Shown here: one piece after another, positions 12,134 through 23,794 of the stretch | Layout of the letters: the number at the start of each line of letters is the position of its first letter | How positions within the stretch are numbered: the first letter of the stretch is position 1 | Assembly (NCBI GenBank): GCA_964036295.1 | Contig: OZ038472.1 | Coordinates: forward strand, 9,420,068-9,484,067 | Length of the DNA: 64,000 nt | Direction of reading: 5' to 3' | Source: Plumapathes pennacea | Lineage: Eukaryota > Cnidaria > Anthozoa > Antipatharia > Myriopathidae | Notes under the pieces: generated by a model | Seen by the model: only the letters and a program-made list of their open reading frames with translations | Databases searched by the model: none | Told to the model about the DNA's origin: nothing | Translations under genes and position numbers: made by a program

Positions 12134-13358
12134 TCCTGACTTCTTCTGGAATTCCGTGTCTAGCGAAGTGGGACTTCAGGCAGGTGATGATGGTAGTAAC
12201 TTTCGTGTTGGGAAGGAGGTGAAACTCAAAGAAGTTTGAGTAGTCGTCCACCAAGATGACATAATCTTCCTTGTTCAATACAAATAGATCCACACAAACT
12301 TTTGACCATGGTCGGTCTGGCACCTTCTGTGGAATGAGGGGCTGTTTGGGTTGCTCCATACGAAAGGAGTTGCAGATCCCACAGGCTAGGACATGATCCT
12401 TGACAGCTGCAGTCATTCCAGGCCAATACGGGATTTCTCGGGCTCGCCACAGACAGCCTTCAGTGCTGATGTGACTTGCATGGATCTTCTTTACCATCTC
12501 TGACCTCATGAGTGTTGGGACGATTACCCTGCTCCCCCTGAAAAGTATGTTACCATGTACGGACAGTTCATCCCTAAAATTGTAGAACGCTCTGATTTCA
12601 ACTGGCACCGCATCCCTATGATATGGCCAGCCATATTGAACGGTCTGATTCAGTAGTTGTAGAGTTGTATCATCTTTAGTCTTCTGCTGAATGTCTCTGA
12701 GGCGCTCTTTAGTTATAAACAGGTGTTGGGTCATGTCAATTTCCCCAGTGACCCGGACGAACTCCACTTCCTTCTGTGTTGTGTGGTTTGATGAAGGTAT
12801 GTATGATCTGCTCAAGGTATCTGCAATGTGCAGCACTCGGCCTCGCTTGTAAACCACTTTTAGGTTGTAGTTTTGGAGATGCACCATCATACGTTGGAGG
12901 CGCTTTGGAGCTGTCAGTAGTGGTTTCTTCAGGATGACCTCCAGAGGTTTGTGTTCGGTTTCTACAGTGACCTCACAGCCAAACAGATATTGATCAAACC
13001 GTTCACATGTGTATACTATCGCCAGGAGTTCCTTTTCTATCTGGGCATAGTTTCTTTCTGTTGCTGTCAGCGCTTTTGACGTGAAAACTACTGGCTGTCC
13101 CTCTTGTAGCAGTGCCCCACCAAGGCCTGACTGCGAGGCATCACACTGGAGGGTCACTTCCTTCATTACATCATAGTATCTCAGCACCGGGTGATTGGTG
13201 ATGAGATGCTTTAGCTCCCTGACGGCTTCATCATGAACCTCATTCCAGTGCCATTCCACTTCCTTGTCTTCCAAGCATCTCAGTGGCTCTGTGACCGTGG
13301 ACAGACGTGGAAGAAACTCTGAAAGGTAGTTTACCATGCCCAGTAACTGACTGGACAT
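12024..13358 (-). pseudogene. Ty3/gypsy pol: RT thumb, RNase H and integrase
   Basis: This 444-codon minus frame is the best preserved piece of the retroelement. In order it has the RT connection (LLGMVNYLSEFLPRLS), RNase H (LQCDASQSGLGGALLQEGQP, then TERNYAQIEKELLAI), an integrase zinc-binding region (H-x-S..GCLWRAREIPYWPG, then C-x2-C in LACGICNS) and the integrase core with D in KVCVDLFV and D in VRSDNGPQF. It ends prematurely after SPYYAQSWED, before the final catalytic Glu region. The enzyme would copy and integrate the element in the nucleus if intact. It is not: frames change on both sides. Confidence 0.85.
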
Positions 13359-13424
13359 CTGTTGGGTTGAACATAATTAGGCTTGCTTCCACTTTCTTTG
13401 GATCTGGCTTTAGGCCCTTCCCTG

Positions 13425-13863
13425 TCAGCAGATGCCCAATGTAGGGTACCTCTGTGAGTCATAATCAAACTTTCTCCTTGTTGAACATGAGGTTCCTTTC
13501 TTTAGCTCTTGCCAGGACCTCCAGAGGTTCTTGTCATGGTCCTCGATAGCTATCTCCAAGTTGTCACCTTCATCATAAACCAAAAGGTAATCTGGGATGA
13601 TTACAGCACCGTTAAGGTCCCAAATGTATCGTTCATTCTTCTTTGGAACTCTTCTGGCGCTGAAGAGATGCCAAATGGCATTCAAAGCCATTGGTACGCC
13701 CAAAGGGCGTGTTGAAGGTGGTAAGTTTGCTGGAGGCATCATCTAATTTGATTTGCCAGAAACCACTTTGTGCATAAAGTAGGGAGAACACTAGCTTTGC
13801 TGAGTTTAGTGGCAACTTCCTCAATGGTCGGCAGAGGGTAGTGTTACCGCTTAATAGCACCAT
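13425..13863 (-). pseudogene. Ty3/gypsy reverse transcriptase core (broken, catalytic motif altered)
   Basis: Overlapping minus frames 13633-13863 and 13425-13742 hold the RT fingers and palm: AQSGFWQIKLDDASSKLTTF, FNTPFGRTNGFECHLA, and ALNAIWHLF. Where gypsy RTs normally have an A-D-D catalytic box followed by LLVYGEGD, this copy reads IIPDYLLVYDEGDN, so the second Asp has become Tyr. Together with the frameshifts this copy is inactive. It continues upstream into the protease/RT frame at 13844 and downstream into 13358. Confidence 0.8.
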
Positions 13864-14389
13864 TGAGGTCTTTAGGGTCGATACAGACCCTCAGTTTGTT
13901 CGGCTTGACTACCGTCACCACACTCAATACCCAATTCGTGGGCTCACTGACTGGAGTCAGGATTTCTTCGTCCACCATCCTTGTTAATTCCTTCTTCAAG
14001 GACTCCCTCAGTGCTACTGGTACTTTGCGGGGTGGATGTATTACCGGTTTCACTGATGGGTCAACTTCAATGTGGTAGGGTTTGGAGAGGCATCCTAGTA
14101 GAGAAAACCCATCTCGTGTACACTTCAGCTTGCACTTGCCCACAGGGCGCATGACAGTTCCATTGTACATGGTTAGCTTGGCATTGCTTCTCTTCAGGTA
14201 AAGGTCATCAGGGTTTCCCATGGCTCGTACATAGTCCTTCAGTGGTAAAATGTTGCACGTGGCTCCACAGTCCAGCTGGAATTTGACCTTAGCCTTCTCA
14301 TTTACAGTCATGGTGGCAAACAACTGGCTGTGAGCGTTACCAGAGGACTCGCTTAGGGTGTTCAGTGATCCAATTTTGTGAACTACCAT
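13844..14389 (-). pseudogene. Ty3/gypsy aspartic protease and RT N terminus
   Basis: The frame has a retropepsin-like active site, FQLDCGATCNILPLKDY (D-C-G-A in place of the usual D-T/S-G-A), about 35 residues in, followed after ~60 residues by a linker HPPRKVPVALRESLKKEL and the RT start DEEILTPVSEPTNWV..VCIDPKDLN. The order protease then RT is that of gypsy pol. The protease Thr/Ser-to-Cys change is seen in some related families, so it need not be inactivating. Confidence 0.75.
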
Positions 14390-14399
14390 GCCAATGCTG

Positions 14400-14860
14400 A
14401 ATTCGTTATCTGTGTTGTCTTCATCTACTTATACTAGGTGAAGTTGCTTTGTCTGGAGGCTTTTCTTTCTGCATTTTGCAGCAAAATGGTTTGCCAAACC
14501 ACACTTCTGACATTTTGCACCATACGTCGGCACTGGTTCTTATCTTGCAGGTGTTTTCTGCCACAATACCTGCAATCTATTACAGGGACTTTAGTGCGTG
14601 TTTTCCTTTCCTTTTCGCTTGCTTCAGTTTTGATTGCTTGGATTGATTCGTCAATTGTTTTGTCCGCTTTTATCTGCTTCAGCTGTGCTTTCTCAGTTGC
14701 GGTTTTCAGGTTAGCGTTGCATCCCTCAGCAGCCTTTCCCTTACATTGCTGTCTTGGATGCCAAAGACTATCCGATCACGGATGAGTGACTCTTTCAGAG
14801 ATCCAAATTCACACGTGTCCGCTAAGTTTTTTAAAACGGTCACGTAGTGGTCAATGCAAT
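14400..14860 (-). pseudogene. Ty3/gypsy gag C-terminal remnant
   Basis: Reading the minus strand by eye gives FGSLKESLIRDRIVFGIQDS then VRERLLRDATLT, a pattern common in gypsy gag proteins near the capsid end. Further on, YGAKCQKCGLANHFAAKC forms a CCHC zinc knuckle (C-x2-C-x4-H-x4-C), preceded by a second Cys/His cluster. Several frame changes occur. The homology stops near 14860, where sequence returns to the pogo/Tigger-like flank, and no 5' LTR is present. Confidence 0.6.
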
Positions 14861-15531
14861 ATTGTTACACCAACGACCATTTTTTCGAATCCCAATGGGC
14901 TTTTCCCTTTATAAATTCACCCCGTCAATACAACCAAACAAAATGGGGAGCTCGAGAGCTTTGTTTCAAAACAAGAAATTTGTAGCATTTTGTTCCTGTT
15001 TTAAAAACTCTTAGTTCTGCTGCAATAAATTGCATCTGCATTCCGGATGCTCACAACCAGTCAACTGAGAAGTGAAATTTCATCATGCTTGTCATGATGT
15101 CATTTGAAAGAGGCCAGCTACAAAACTTGACCCTACCCTGTTAATACGACCACCCCGTTAATACGACCAATATTTTTGGGTCTGTTGGTGGTCGTATTAA
15201 CAGGGTTCTACTGTATATGTATAAGTAACCGTAAATGTAACAACAATCAACCGTAAATGTAATACTAACCATAAGTGTAATATAAATCAATCGTAAATTT
15301 TCACAAAAGCGGCAGGTATTTACCTTGGGAATTAATAAAAGAAGTATCAAATATTCCGAACAAAATCAAATTGGTGTAAGTTCAGCGAGTCTTTGGCTGC
15401 ACACGGAAACTATTTGCCATAGTTTCATCTCTGTTTAACATTGACTATTATTAATCCCAAACCAAAACAAAGTCCTAGGTTGAATAACCACAAAAAAAAT
15501 TATTGGCAGACAAGGATCAGCCAATTCTCTA

Positions 15532-16060
15532 AAAGGTATCAACCCACTCCCTCACCCCCTCTACCCCTAAATATGCCATACGTACAGTACAGGCAGAAAA
15601 ACAAAGGCATGTGACATCAAAATATTGTTGCAAGACACCATGGTATTAATATTTTGAACTGATTTGAACAAAACCAACAGCATATGAAAGAGCTAGTGGG
15701 GCCTACAAAACAGTCTCAGAATTTTGAAATTTTGGCACAAAAACATTCTATAAACTTGGTTGAACTATATCAAAGCAGCAAGGTAGCTATAAGCTCGCAA
15801 ACTTGTAAAAAGTACTATTGTGGGAGTACGTATTTATAGAACTGGCTCACACTTTAAAATTTTCCCAATTTTGGGTATGTAAAGTTCGCATCCGTTTCCA
15901 CGGGCCTCCACTTTCGCTTAAGGTATCACCCACCCCACCCTCCCCCCCCCCCCACCCCCAATATGCCATACAGGTTCTATTCTTTTTTTTACTTGACAAA
16001 AAAAACCATAAAACATTGGCATGCGATATATCAAAATATTTGTTGCAAATCAACACACTG
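15532..16060. repeat. direct duplication with C-rich tract
   Basis: 15532-15650 and 15920-16055 share, in order, AAGGTATCA, a C-rich stretch, AATATGCCATAC, GGCATG, ATCAAAATATT and GTTGCAA. The second copy has a run of 13 Cs near 15943. Both copies are diverged. Confidence 0.55.
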
Positions 16061-16377
16061 ATTCTCGGTGGTGGTTGCCATGGGAGCTTGGGGGAACCTA
16101 TTGTGCAATCAGTGACGTCATGTTTCTCTCTTGTTATTGCAAAAATCATTCCAAACATTGCTTCTATTGAATTTCCTCGTTTCGCATAGCTTTGTCTTTG
16201 AGATATCAGGCATTAAAATAGGCCAAATGTACGGCAAACGAACTTTAACTTTTCACTTTTCATCATTCGGTTGTTGTTTACCAAACCACATGGTGACAAG
16301 AATATTATCTCTGAACGGCTCCAGTGGCCATGAATACAGATATTTTGCAATCGCATGGTTATTTGGAGAAAGTTTAA

Positions 16378-18623
16378 CCCATTAGCTCCCACGCCGGCAT
16401 TTGCCGGCATCAAAAAACGCGTTGGGAAAAACCGCTACCCACCCTCCCCTGGTCAAGTTTTGTCAAATCTATAAACGCTTATAAATGCTTATTGTATGAA
16501 TTAACCAATCAGAATCCATGTTTTGCGCATATTTTGACAAGATGACAAGAGAACCACGAGGTGATAAACTATCAAATTTTTTTGATGGCAGCACGCGCGT
16601 ACGGGTCGGACGACTTTGATTTTGATGCGATTTTCGGTGATTCGGGAGACGAAAGTAGTTTTGATGGCTTTGACGAAGATGATGTAAATGCCCTGGATGT
16701 CGATGATGGCTCCGACATGGATTTGGATGGCTTGGAGAGTGAAGAAGAACCCGATGAACAAGAAGAAGAGTGGACGGACCAGCTGAGCGCCTTTGACACT
16801 CCTGTTTTTCAGGAGCCTTCAGGGATTAATGTACCGTTGCCCGAAAACCCGAAAGAAATCGATTTCTTTTCTCTTTTTGTCGGAGATAACATGTGGGATT
16901 TAATCACCGCTGAAACGAATCGAAATGCAAGGCAAAAGTTATCATCGGAGCAGCTAGAAAGTTTTGTCAAAGTTACGCGCAGCAAGTTGAAGGCTTTCGT
17001 CGGCGTACATATAATTATGGAGCTGGTAAAAGAACCAAAGGTAGGTATGTATTGGTCATCCGACGACTATTTTGGAAATGCCGGAATCCAGAAGGTCATG
17101 ACTAGGAATCGGTTCGGGGAAATCAGCCGTTTTTTGCATTTCAGTAATTCAGCTGAGGAGCCAGCTCATGGAAGACCAAATTTTTGATCGTCTTTTCAAA
17201 GTGTGTGCAGTCATTGATTACTTCAAAAACAAAATTTTAACTACCTTTCAGCCAACCAAGAACATCTCCGTGGACAAGGGAATGATTGCTTTCAGAGGTA
17301 GGTTATCCTTCCGTCAGTATATGCCTGCCAAGCCAACAAAATATGGCATAAAAGTTTGGATGGCCGCAGATTCAAGCAACGGTTTTGTTCTGAACTTCAA
17401 TGTCTATTTAGGGAGGGAGGCAGGCCACAACCGAATTCACGGCTTAGGCTACGACGTAGTCATGAAGATGGTCGAGCCTTTCATGAACCGTAATCATCAT
17501 GTTTTTTTTTTATCCTTTTTTTACTTCGTCGAGATTGTTGGAGCACTTGAACACGCAAGATACTTTCGCATGCGGTACCATCCGAGCAAATCACAAAGAG
17601 CTTCCACCATGTGCTCGACAAAAACTTCATCCAAATGAGAAAATCGTCCGGCAGAAAGGTAAGCTCGTTTTTACTAAATGGTTCGACAAGAGAGATGTGT
17701 GCATTCTTTCAACAAATGTCAATCCTCTTGATGCTGATGTAATTGTGCAGCGGAGAGAGCGACACAGGAATGCGATTGAACAGGTGAGAAAGCCGAGCGT
17801 TGTCTCTTTGTACAACAAGCACATGGGTGGTGTTGACCGTGCCGATCAGCTTTGTTCGTACTATCCTATCGGCCGTTTATCTCAGAAATGGTACAAATAT
17901 TTGTTTTGATTTTTGGCAGACGTGTCTATTTGTAATTCACTTGTTCTCCATAATTATTTTCGGAATGCAAAGCGAGACCAAGTCAGTTTTCGGGCAGTTC
18001 TTGCGAAAGCATTGATCGGGGGATTTTCATCTCACACTGACACAGGTAAGCACCAAAAAATTCAAAGTCTATCACTTTTGCCAGACAATGCAAGCAAACA
18101 TTTTATCGATAAGATAAAATGGAGAAGGCAGTGTGTTCAGTGTAGAAAGGTCGGCTCAAAAACCCGCAAGGGATGGCCTGTTGAAAGTGGCTTCAAGTGC
18201 GTGCAATCCAGACTGGCTGCTTTTTTGCGTATCATTCTTGATTTGATGTCGATAAATTTGCATTTCCTGAGTCCACCCTTAATCATCAACTTCATATTCG
18301 GTAATCCGATCGGTTTTCACCCCACATGTCATCTATAAACAAAGAAAATATTTGCCTTGTGCTCCGTAGTCATCTTGGCAAACAAAACATTACCCTTTGG
18401 CAGCTATTTTGGATGAATTTTATTCTCAATTGGTGAATATTTAGGCATAAATTGGCGATTTATTCATTACACTTTCGAATAAAATTCATTTGGCAATCGT
18501 ATCTTGTGTCTGTCGTTACTGCGCATATGGTTTACTTTTATGACTCGCATTTTGTTGTCAATTGCCGAAAATGCCTGGGAACTGGAGCAACACCGCGCGC
18601 TATTTCTTCCGGGAGCTAATGGG
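16378..18623 (+). mobile_element. piggyBac element
   Basis: TTAA at 16374-16377 precedes CCCATTAGCTCCC, and the exact inverse GGGAGCTAATGGG at 18611-18623 is followed by TTAA at 18624-18627. That gives 13-bp perfect inverted repeats and the piggyBac TTAA target duplication over 2246 bp. A sub-terminal GCCGGCATTTGCCGGC palindrome follows the left end. A frameshifted piggyBac transposase fills the interior. Confidence 0.92.
16585..18338 (+). pseudogene. piggyBac transposase (PGBD-like), frameshifted
   Basis: The ATG at 16585 starts an acidic N terminus (Asp/Glu-rich, residues ~8-75), followed by the DDE_Tnp_1_7 domain: DNMWDLITAETNRNA, the first catalytic Asp in NISVDKGMIAFRGR, and the third Asp in HMGGVDRADQ. 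A Cys-rich C-terminal region (RQCVQCRKVG..GFKCVQ) is partly kept at 18120-18220. Frame changes occur near 17185, within the T-run at 17503-17513 and near 17905. At that T-run the second catalytic Asp, expected in a FFDNFFT-like motif, reads FYPFFT, so the Asp is lost. Cut-and-paste transposase by family; this copy cannot be active. Confidence 0.9.
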
Positions 18624-18629
18624 TTAAGC

Positions 18630-20030
18630 ATTTCTGAGAATGAAAAATAGGTTGACATGTGAAGGAAGGCTTTGTTTTCCGAATCCAAAAATTACAGATG
18701 AAACGGGTCTTCACGCCGCATGTGCTTGAGCACCGTAATCACAGAGAACAAACTGCGAGTTTTTCGGGTGCCTACTTGTTCGTTTATCCTTTGAGTTTAA
18801 AAAAACTAGCACTGTTTGTCTTTTAGAATGAAGACCGTGTGACATATGGTGCCTTCGACCTTATAAAAGAGATCTAACCAATGATTATCGATCAGTTTCA
18901 ATGGCGGCAAATTTGAATCTCTTGAAATCAGTGACCTTCGTTAATGTATTTGTCGCTCCATATACTCCAGTGTTCTAAAACGACAAATAAAGTGTTTAAC
19001 TTTATGTCTGGAATATTTTTACTGTCTTGTGCTGTCCAAATATCTACTGAGCATACATGTTTTGATTTGCTTTTTAACTTGCCATCAAATATGCTAATTA
19101 GTTCAGGAAATCTGAGCTTTTCTGCTCAGAGGCTCTGGGTACGAAAGGGTTAAGGGCTTGAGATCATGATATTTTTTTCTTCAGGGGAAACAGAAATTTG
19201 TCAGTGAATTCTTAAGGGTTGGATATTGCATCGTGGGGTTTGTCAGGGCTGTACGTTGTATCAATTATTTCATAAATGCAGGGGCACACTATAAAAGGTC
19301 TACATGGAGATCTTCTTAAGGAAGATTTTGATAAGGCTCCCATTAAACAGAATGGTTCCACCTACAAAACAATGATGCGCACATTCTTTTAGGATTTCTA
19401 AGCAAGAGGGGCATTCCACAGTAATCAATACACAAAAATATGAAAACAAAATTGGTAAACATTGGACTTACAGCATATTATTATAACATAGGGAAAAGTA
19501 CAGACAGGATAGTGGTGAAGGCATATTACATAGAACAACTACAGTATGATAAACAGTACTATATATATATTAGAGTCAGCCCTGAACACTTAAATAGCAG
19601 CTGAGTCCAGTTGAAATATGTGCTAATATAATATGTCCTCTAATACATACGATAACCTGAGTCAGAAATATACTGCAAGTTTATCTAGTCCAAGTTTGAT
19701 GAACCAGCATGTGGAAAATGATGCATACTTTATCTGCATGGCATAATTATTAAAGGAAACAGCATTGTTTTTGGTGCTATTGTAACTGTCTGTGTCTTTT
19801 ACTGTACCATTCATGTCTTTTCTCTAGTTTATTCAGGTTGTTGTCTTTTAAAATGTATTCATGTTTACTATACAAATATCTGGTCACATTTTATACAGTG
19901 CAGAATTACAATATTGTGGCTTTAATACATGCAGGTGAGAATTTGAACTCAAAGTGTGCAGGCCTACAATGTATGACATCTGTGATACACCAGAAAATTG
20001 AAATGAATTATGCAAGGCTTACACAAAAAT
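18630..20030. other. intergenic DNA; possible second piggyBac-type end at 19149
   Basis: No gene seen. At 19130-19152 the sequence GGCTCTGGGTACGAAAGGG precedes TTAA, which resembles a piggyBac-type right end (inverse CCCTTTCGTACCC), but I find no matching left end. AT dinucleotides occur near 19560-19570. Confidence 0.35.
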
Positions 20031-20230
20031 CCTGCAAGGAAATGTACCGGGATCCTACAAGGAAATTTGCAAGGATCCTACAAGGAATTGGCCAGGATCC
20101 TGCAAGGAAATTTGCCAGGATCTTGCAAGAAAACTTACAAGGATCCTGCAAGGATCCTCTAGGATCCTTAAGGGGATCCTTACAAGGATCCTACCAGGAA
20201 TCCTGCAGGATCCTTGCAAGGATTTTCACC
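20031..20230. repeat. GGATCC-rich minisatellite
   Basis: Roughly 16-18-bp degenerate units built on CAAGGATCCTGCAAGGAA / ..CAGGATCCT.. repeat about ten times. The array is rich in the palindrome GGATCC. It also gives a repetitive peptide (ARKFARILQ), which I take as a by-product rather than a gene. Confidence 0.85.
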
Positions 20231-20492
20231 AGGGTAGCCACTCTATTGATGAGGCAACTCAGAAAAACTTTTAAATACAGCAAGACTTGATGTTCTTCAC
20301 AAGTGCCAATAATATGGTATAGTGCTCCTGCAATTTCGGTAATGACGGTAATCTGGCATTGTGTCCTATAGCTAAATGTCTCCTCCATGACATTTTGAGG
20401 TAAAAATGTTTGTTTCTTTCCCCCAGCAGTTAAGAAAAATATACAATATTCCTATAAGCTTCTAATTTTAGGCTCACTCTTTGAGCAGAGAT

Positions 20493-21327
20493 CAGTGTTG
20501 TATCCAGAGCACGTCATTGCATCCTGGGACGCACAAATCTCAATTTGGACGCAAAAAATTCCAGCAAGTGCGTCCGCTTGGACGCACTCGAAAAATTAAT
20601 TGACAAGCAACTCTTTTCGGAACGCGACCCGCTAAGCGGAAACCCGACATTGATCCTTCACCACTGATAGCGCGTCCGTAAAGCCCGATTTACGCGTTGC
20701 AACTTTCGCTTACGACACGAATAAAAAATCACTCCGTGATTTGGTTTTCTGTCACATACGACGCGAAAAAAGTAGTACAATTTCTAATAGTTAAATCCTA
20801 GAATGCGAGTGTGACTGAAAAAATATTCGATCAAATGTTACTGTAAACCACTGGCTGTTCGAGCGGCTCAGTTTATCGCGACGTGCACACCTTTTATCGA
20901 TCACGACGACACCACTTTTAATACGACAAATGGTCAAAATCTGTCTGCATACAAATCTTAAAGCATTGACACATCGGCTGAAAATCAAGCTGTCAATTTT
21001 TCGTGTAGCGTGGTGAAATTTGATAACCCAAAGAATTGAGTTCAGATTTGCATAAATATGTTTTGTACGTATGGCGGACGTCATTAAAATACTTTTAGAA
21101 GAAAACCTCGAAAGAGAACAAAATGTGGCAGGAACATAAAAAATGTCCTATCGGCTTGTTATTTGTTTGGTACAAAAATAAGCAATGTGAATAATGATGC
21201 GCCACGAATATTAATATTAAAAATGAATATTAATTAGTTGGACCCCTCAAAATCCTATTTGGACCCCTAAATTTTGGAAGAGGGGGTCCAAAGGACCCCC
21301 AGTTTTGAAATCCTGGATACAACACTG
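20493..21327. mobile_element. short inverted-repeat DNA element, CAGTG ends
   Basis: CAGTGTTGTATCCAG at the left is mirrored exactly by CTGGATACAACACTG at the right. AGAGAT flanks both sides and may be a 6-bp target duplication. CAGTG-type ends occur in hAT elements, but an 8-bp duplication is not visible, so the superfamily is open. GGACGCAC motifs lie near the left end. No transposase found. Confidence 0.7.
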
Positions 21328-22557
21328 AGAGATAATATAAAGAGTGCTCTAAATGACTGTGATTTGTGGACAGAGAAAAATTGTCACTGAAGGGACATTC
21401 TGTCATGGAGGGGACATTTTTTGAACTGAAAATGCTCAAGTTTTTGATGGCATCATTCAAATATTTTTAACATCCTACTTGCAAACTTGTATATTTATAT
21501 TATATGTATATGCATATTCCTTTAACATGGAAATTTAGTGAGAAAACAGGCCTTGTTTGCCAGAAGTGTAAATTGGTGCCATGCTCAGCTTAGCAATGCA
21601 TTATGGGACATGGCAATTAAGGGTGGCCATGTTTTTTTTAATTAATATTATGGCTTCTTGAGCTTCGTAGTTACAGGCTGCTGCTTGACATTTTTTGTGG
21701 AAAACCATTTTGTAATTAAAAATAAGTCTAAAGGAATTGTTAAATTTTTCAGTTTAACCAAATGGTGAAGAGGATTAGTTAAGTACCCATGTATCAGGAC
21801 AAATCTTTCTCCTCAGTGATGTCCCCTCCATGACACTTGGCATGATGCCTTAACTGTAAAAAAAGGACCAAAGCAAAGAGCATTGCAAGCTCTAGTCCTC
21901 CAGTCTAATTGTTAGTATATACCCTTACTAATAATTTAAAGGTGTTGCTCAAATGTTCATGTTACTAAATTCACAGCATTTTAAGTTCAAGTTAAAAATT
22001 TTCAAAAAAGCAATATCTCTGTTCCCCTCCATGACGCTCTACATAAGGGAGAATATTCCTCTGAATTATTCACATACAATCCTATAAGTTCTAACACAAA
22101 TAGGTGCTGCAGTAGTGTTGCCATATATAAGTTCATAGTTTATCTAAGTTCTAAGCATTATGAATCTAAGATTTTTTTGCTTTCAAAATGTCCCATGGAA
22201 TGCCCCAAGAACATACAACAGTGATCAGAAATCAAAATCTAGTCAAACTCCTCACCAATTTATTTGTTCAATAGAGCCAGAATTTAGTCAATATTGGACT
22301 GACTGAACCGTGAAATGATTTGCATTTTGTAGTGTTGCAATTTATTTTGTTTGGAATTGCTCACAAACAATATATTGCTGCCCACAAGGGAGTATATCTA
22401 AGACCGTGTTCACACTATAGCCCAATCATACTTAATTCAATCACGATTTGAGTGATCATAATTTCTCTAATGTTGCTTGTGTTCACACTTAATTATGTCA
22501 ATTCGAGAGGGACTGGACATAGCAATGTAACCACGCATTTCATTTGAGAAAAGGAAA

Positions 22558-23794
22558 ATGGCACCCTATTTCAGGACGATTTTCAGCAAGTTTATGTTGG
22601 ACGTTGAGCACAGACGAAAAGCTGCTAAGGCCACCGAGGCTCGGCGAAGAAAAAGATTTCATCTAAGGAGAATGCAAATGCTATTTATCATCTTTTTAGT
22701 GGCTTTCTTTTTGATTATCATTGACCAAACAGTCATTAGATCAGTTTGGAAAAGACCCAGAAACGAAGGCTGGTGGACATCTGTGCAAGAAGAATGGGAT
22801 GATATCGACTGGATTGAACATTTCCAAATGAAACGAAGTACGTTCGACCTCCTATTTACGGAGCTGGAGCCATACATTGGCAGACAAGACACTCATTTTC
22901 AAAGGGCGATACTAACACCGCTGCACATTGCTGCAACCTTGTGGAAGTTGGCAACCAATATAGAATATAGAAGCCTCGCTCACCTAATGGCAATTGGCCG
23001 TTCTACAGGGTGTGAAGTTGTCAACAGTGTTTGAGAGGCTATAACATCTCGCCTTATGCCAAGATATATCAGCCTTCCTACAGAAGAGGAACAGGTACAG
23101 AACATTATAGATGAATTTGAGGGTAGGATTGGCTTTCCACAGGTGATTGGGGCGATAGACGGATGCCATATACCCATCATTGCCCCAAACGATGACCCTG
23201 AAGAGTATCAAAATAGAAAAGGATTTTATTCCTTCATTTTACAAGCATTTGTTGACAGCCAAGTGTGTTTTAGTAACATCAACATTTCATGGCTGGGACG
23301 TGTCCATGATGCTCGTGTTTTGGTCAACTCAGCCTTATATCAGGAGGCTCAAAATGGTTCTCTGGTCCCAAATATTACAAGGCAAATAGGTGGGGTTGAA
23401 GTTCCCCCTCTTATTCTGGGTGACCCAGCTTATCCACTAAAACCATGGTTAATCAAATCTTATAGGGACAGGTCATTTGACAAGAGAACAAGGATGCTTC
23501 AGCAGAAAGCTAAGCCAAACAAGAATGGTAGTGGAAAATAGTTTTGGAAGGCTGAAGGGTCGATGGAGATGCCTACTTAAGCAATTGGATTGTGAGACTG
23601 TGAGAGCCCCAGTAGTTATTAGTGCATGCTGTGTTCTGCACAATATTTGTGAGATCAATAGGGAAGAATTCAATGAAGACTGGCTTGACACAGAAAATCT
23701 AATAATAGCTCAACTCCCTCCTTTAAGAATGGGAGGAAACAGACATGCAGTAGCTACAGAAATTAGAAATGCTATCAGCCAATTCATAATGTGA
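22558..23794 (+). pseudogene. Harbinger DDE nuclease (HARBI1-like), two lesions
   Basis: Starting at ATG 22558 the frame encodes a basic N terminus, a hydrophobic stretch (residues ~40-60), then the HARBI1-like region (DWIEHFQMKRSTFDLLFTEL). Catalytic residues are present: Asp in VIGAIDGCHIPI, Asp in LGDPAYPLKPW and Glu in MVVENSFGRLKGRW. A TGA at 23032 interrupts the frame just before EAITSRLMPRYI, and a one-base shift near 23510 moves the reading frame before the catalytic Glu block, which then runs to 23794. Family role: cleaves the element ends together with the Myb-like partner. As it stands the copy is inactive, though only two changes are seen. Confidence 0.9.

Larger units (their letters stand above)
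10822..15213. mobile_element. pogo/Tigger-like inverted-repeat element interrupted by a gypsy fragment
   Basis: The left end is TA then CAGTGGGACCCC..CGACCACC; the right end reads inversely CAGTAGAACCCTGTTAATAC..CGACCACC and is followed by TA. Starting with CAGT, ending ACTG and a TA duplication are typical of pogo/Tigger elements of the Tc1-mariner superfamily. Repeated TTAATACGACCACC units lie just inside both ends. No pogo transposase is visible; the interior is occupied by a Ty3/gypsy gag-pol remnant and an AAT microsatellite. Confidence 0.6.

Noticed and set aside
16572-16799. Serine-rich minus-strand frame
   Set aside because: It is the antisense of the acidic N terminus of the piggyBac transposase.
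19838-20290. 150-codon plus frame with ARKFARILQ repeats
   Set aside because: Encoded by the GGATCC minisatellite; no conserved domain.
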